A stretch of 36,222 bases of DNA. Source: Roseovarius sp. Lineage in GTDB: Bacteria > Pseudomonadota > Alphaproteobacteria > Rhodobacterales > Rhodobacteraceae. Below, in pieces: positions 34,318 through 36,222 of the stretch. The stretch is from contig PBIL01000014.1 of NCBI GenBank assembly GCA_002720475.1, positions 1 through 36,222 on the forward strand, in the 5' to 3' direction. The notes under the pieces are model-generated. The model was not told the origin of the DNA. It ran no database searches and saw nothing but the letters and a program-made list of their open reading frames with translations. Numbering within the stretch: position 1 is the stretch's first letter; each line of letters begins with the position of its first letter. The translations under genes were made by a program, and so were the position numbers.

Positions 34318-35415
34318 CTAGTCACCTGAATCTGAAGTTCGTGCCAGTGTTTTCTGGCAGAATCTTTTGACGGAGGCGAGGATTTCGTCGGCGGATTTGA
34401 CCCATTTGTAGGGTTTGGGGTTCTCGTTGTGGGCGTCGATGAATGCGGCGATATCGGCTTCGAGATCCGCGACGGAGCGGTGAACGCCGCGCTGGATTTG
34501 TTTGCGGGTCAACTCGGCAAACCAGCGTTCAACCTGGTTCAGCCAGCTTGCCGATGTGGGTGTGAAATGCACGTGCCAGTGCGGACGGCGCGCCAGCCAG
34601 GCCTTGACCCTCGGCGTCTTGTGGGTGGCGTAGTTATCCATGACGACATGCACGTCCCGCCCCTCGGGCATCCTGCGGTCGAGTTCCTTGAGGAAGTCGA
34701 GGAACTCCGTCGCGCGGTGCCGCTTGTAGCACTTCCCGATCACCGCTCCGGTGGCGATGTCGAGGGCGGCAAACAACGAAGTCGTTCCGTTCCGGGTGTA
34801 GGTGTGGGTGCGTCGCTCGGCCATGCCGGGGGCCATGGGCAACACCGGCTGTTCGCGATCCAGCGCCTGGATCCGGGATTTTTCGTCTACACACAACACG
34901 ATAGCCCGGTTCGGCGGCGACATGTAGAGGCCGACCACATCCTGCACCTTGTCCACGAACAGCGGGTCGGTGGACAGCTTGAAGGTTTCCGTGCGGTGCG
35001 GCTGCAGCCCGAAGGCATTCCAGATGCGGCGGATCGTGGTGTGTGACAGACCGATTTCTTCGGCCATCGACCGGATCGACCAATGGGTTGCATCCTTTGG
35101 CGTCGTTTCCAGTGTTCGCCTGATCACATCGGCAACCTGTTCGTCCGAGATCGTTCGCGGGCGGCCCGCGCGATACTCGTCAGAAAGGCCTTCGATGCGG
35201 TGCTCGGCAAACCGCCGCCGCCACTTCCCGACCGTATGCTCGGAATGGCCGAGTTCGGCGGCAATCTCCTTGCTGGTCAGACCGTCAGCGCACCTCAACA
35301 CGATCCGGCACCTGTCGGACAGCGACCGCGCCGCCTTGTGCCTGCGCAACTGCGCTTCCAGAAAACCGCGCTCCTCATCGCTGAGTGCAATCGCAACCGA
35401 TGCCCGACCCCGCAT
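34318..35415 (-). CDS. IS630-family transposase
   Basis: 365 residues: two helix-turn-helix segments (L-T-S-K-E-I-A-A-E-L-G-H-S-E-H-T-V-G-K-W and the winged region W-S-I-R-S-M-A-E-E-I-G-L-S-H-T-T-I-R-R-I-W) and a DDE domain with C-V-D-E-K-S, V-M-D-N-Y-A-T-H-K-T and N-Q-V-E-R-W-F-A-E-L. I chose ATG 35415. The longer frame to 35553 runs across the element's end. The TAG stop (34320-34318) is formed by the flanking TA plus the next host base. It looks intact. Confidence 0.9.
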   Translation of the reverse strand: MRGRASVAIALSDEERGFLEAQLRRHKAARSLSDRCRIVLRCADGLTSKEIAAELGHSEHTVGKWRRRFAEHRIEGLSDEYRAGRPRTISDEQVADVIRRTLETTPKDATHWSIRSMAEEIGLSHTTIRRIWNAFGLQPHRTETFKLSTDPLFVDKVQDVVGLYMSPPNRAIVLCVDEKSRIQALDREQPVLPMAPGMAERRTHTYTRNGTTSLFAALDIATGAVIGKCYKRHRATEFLDFLKELDRRMPEGRDVHVVMDNYATHKTPRVKAWLARRPHWHVHFTPTSASWLNQVERWFAELTRKQIQRGVHRSVADLEADIAAFIDAHNENPKPYKWVKSADEILASVKRFCQKTLARTSDSGD

Positions 35416-35474
35416 GCCATATCCCCAAGAATTTGCCTCATACCAATGATGGCAAATTTGGTTCCGGGTGACTA
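34319..35474 (-). mobile_element. Complete IS630-family insertion sequence between TA dinucleotides
   Basis: The element runs from GTCACC at 34321 to GGTGAC ending at 35472, flanked on both sides by TA (34319-34320 and 35473-35474), the target duplication of IS630/Tc1-like elements. The terminal repeats are imperfect beyond TAGTCACC, with a second match at TGCCA. It inserted about 90 bases upstream of the arcD-like start, between the operon and whatever preceded it. Confidence 0.85.
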
Positions 35475-35527
35475 GAATAAGTCCACGTTGAATAGGTCGC
35501 CACGCCGTGGGGCCTGACGATGAAAGT

Positions 35528-35610
35528 CTAGGTGACGCGGGCGAGGGCTTCAAGGCTCATGTAGCGCCGCGCCACGGCCCATTGATCGTTGGTCGCGAGC
35601 CGTGAGCGAT
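35528..35610 (-). pseudogene. Probable C-terminal scrap of an IS256-family transposase
   Basis: On the minus strand the last codons before TAG (35530-35528) read N-D-Q-W-A-V-A-R-R-Y-M-S-L-E-A-L-A-R-V-T, similar to the end of IS256-type (mutator) transposases, which finish with W-x-V-A-R-R-Y-M-S/T-L-E-S/T-L. No catalytic part is present. The IS630 element lies 54 bases away. Confidence 0.4.
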
Positions 35611-35613
35611 TGT

Positions 35614-35640
35614 GCGCCATTGGTTCAAGCACAATGGCGC
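35614..35640 (+). repeat. Perfect 9-bp inverted repeat upstream of the HTH gene
   Basis: GCGCCATTG / CAATGGCGC around a nine-base loop, ending 36 bases before the ATG at 35677. It may be an operator or attenuator for that gene, or a relic of an element end. Confidence 0.45.
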
Positions 35641-35676
35641 CAGCCTGACGACGCCCGCACGGGAGGACGCCGCCTG

Positions 35677-36060
35677 ATGCCCGCGAAGGACACGATCCGC
35701 GTCCACATCCCGCTCACGGTCCGCAAGCGCGGCGGGCGGCCGCATATCCTGCCGCCGCGGGACGTCGAGACATCGGACCCGCCGCAGGGACAGGATCCCC
35801 GCGTGCTGCGCGCCATCGGCCGGGCATGGGCGTGGCGGCAGCGGATGGAGCGCGGCGAGGTCACCACCATCGCCGATCTCGGCGCCGAGGAAGGTCTATC
35901 CGACCGCTACGTCAGCCGCCTCCTGCGCCTCGCTTGGCTGGCACCCGAGGTTCTCGAGCGACTGGTCGTGCGCCGCGAGCCCTGCGCGATCAGCCTCTAC
36001 GACCTCTGCTTCGTCGCCTCGCTACCATGGGACGAACAGCCGGCGCGGGTATTCGATTGA
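35677..36060 (+). CDS. Recombinase-associated helix-turn-helix protein
   Basis: 127 residues. The C-terminal two thirds (W-A-W-R-Q-R-M-E-R-G-E-V-T-T-I-A-D-L-G-A-E-E-G-L-S-D-R-Y-V-S-R-L-L-R-L-A-W-L-A-P-E-V) is an HTH of the sort found at the end of, or just after, large serine recombinases in alphaproteobacterial phage- or integrative-element remnants. It ends with L-P-W-D-E-Q. GGGAGGA stands upstream of ATG 35677. The frame is open to 35602, without a better start. The recombinase itself is missing; its place is taken by the IS256-like scrap and IS630. Confidence 0.6.
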   Translation: MPAKDTIRVHIPLTVRKRGGRPHILPPRDVETSDPPQGQDPRVLRAIGRAWAWRQRMERGEVTTIADLGAEEGLSDRYVSRLLRLAWLAPEVLERLVVRREPCAISLYDLCFVASLPWDEQPARVFD

Positions 36061-36115
36061 GCGCAGCCGAAGAACCCGGTTCGCCAGTTCGCCCGCATCT
36101 ATTCTCTCAAGAACT

Positions 36116-36222
36116 GGCTCTGTTGCACAAATCGGCTGATGGCCGAGGCTCCCCTTTCCCCGGACAGACTTATCCCACGGCCTCTGTGACAGGTATTCCG
36201 AGCGCGGTGTAGCCGTTCAGGA
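36116..36222 (-). mobile_element. End of an IS5-family (IS903-group) insertion sequence, cut by the window
   Basis: GGCTCTGTTGCACAAATCGG at 36116-36135 is the kind of terminal repeat seen in IS903-like elements (GGCTTTGTTGAATAAATC in IS903). It is followed inward by a transposase end on the minus strand. The other end is beyond the window. Confidence 0.7.
36170..36222 (-). CDS. C-terminus of IS5-family transposase (partial)
   Basis: The minus-strand reading L-N-G-Y-T-A-L-G-I-P-V-T-E-A-V-G ends at TAA (36172-36170). It aligns with the last residues of IS903 transposase (L-N-x-M-T-K-A-G-M-P-E-S-V). Only 17 codons are visible, so its integrity is unknown. Confidence 0.6.
   Translation of the reverse strand, partial: LNGYTALGIPVTEAVG

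Overview
The window is high-GC DNA from an alphaproteobacterium, most likely of the Rhodobacteraceae or a close relative. This is an inference from codon usage, the FNR/FnrL-type promoter sites, a serine-cycle/malyl-CoA gene set, a class I PHA synthase and a RamB/ScfR-type regulator. I see no rRNA, tRNA or CRISPR. The content looks accessory: stress, low-oxygen and carbon-scavenging modules separated by transposase scars and gene fragments.

Layout. (1) 1-7277, a metal/low-oxygen/PHB module. It holds a LysR remnant, an FNR-type box, an operon of a P2-type cation ATPase with an HMA_2-like N-terminus plus a strongly divergent MetK paralogue, a convergent DUF5132-HMA_2 pair of small membrane proteins, and phaC. 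(2) 7284-7468, a decayed IS6-family transposase N-terminus. (3) 7510-15538, a six-gene operon (aminotransferase, mcl, mtkA, mtkB, meh, mct) with a divergent RamB/ScfR-like regulator. It joins the malate-activating half of the serine cycle to the mesaconyl-CoA steps of the second 3-hydroxypropionate cycle. (4) 15679-16840, a graveyard of gene pieces, including a chimera of a HAD-phosphatase fragment and a periplasmic protein. (5) 16884-23481, a protein-quality-control operon: ftsH, clpG/clpK, a fusion of a ribosome-hibernation (HPF) domain with a sigma-like domain, and an NDUFS4-like protein. (6) 23832-26486, a second FNR-type box and a three-domain phosphoribosyltransferase / alpha-beta hydrolase / erythromycin-esterase-like protein. 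(7) 34227-26838, minus strand, an arginine deiminase operon arcD-like/arcA/arcB/arcC followed by a second P2-type ATPase. (8) 34318-36222, a mobile-element pile-up: a complete IS630-family element between TA dinucleotides, a probable IS256 C-terminal scrap, a recombinase-associated HTH protein, and the end of an IS5-family (IS903-like) element.

How it may work together (inference). The ADI pathway makes ATP from arginine without respiration. PHB synthase stores carbon. FtsH/ClpG deal with damaged proteins, the HPF-sigma fusion may link ribosome idling to transcription, and the two ion pumps may keep ion gradients or metal levels in energy-limited cells. FNR-type boxes in front of the first ATPase operon and the PRTase-esterase gene suggest oxygen-limitation control. 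The gene kinds resemble those of the mycobacterial DosR dormancy regulon (P2 ATPase, PRTase/erythromycin-esterase proteins). The carbon module would let the cell split malate to acetyl-CoA plus glyoxylate and, if a mesaconyl-C1-CoA hydratase is encoded elsewhere, condense glyoxylate with propionyl-CoA and recover pyruvate plus acetyl-CoA.
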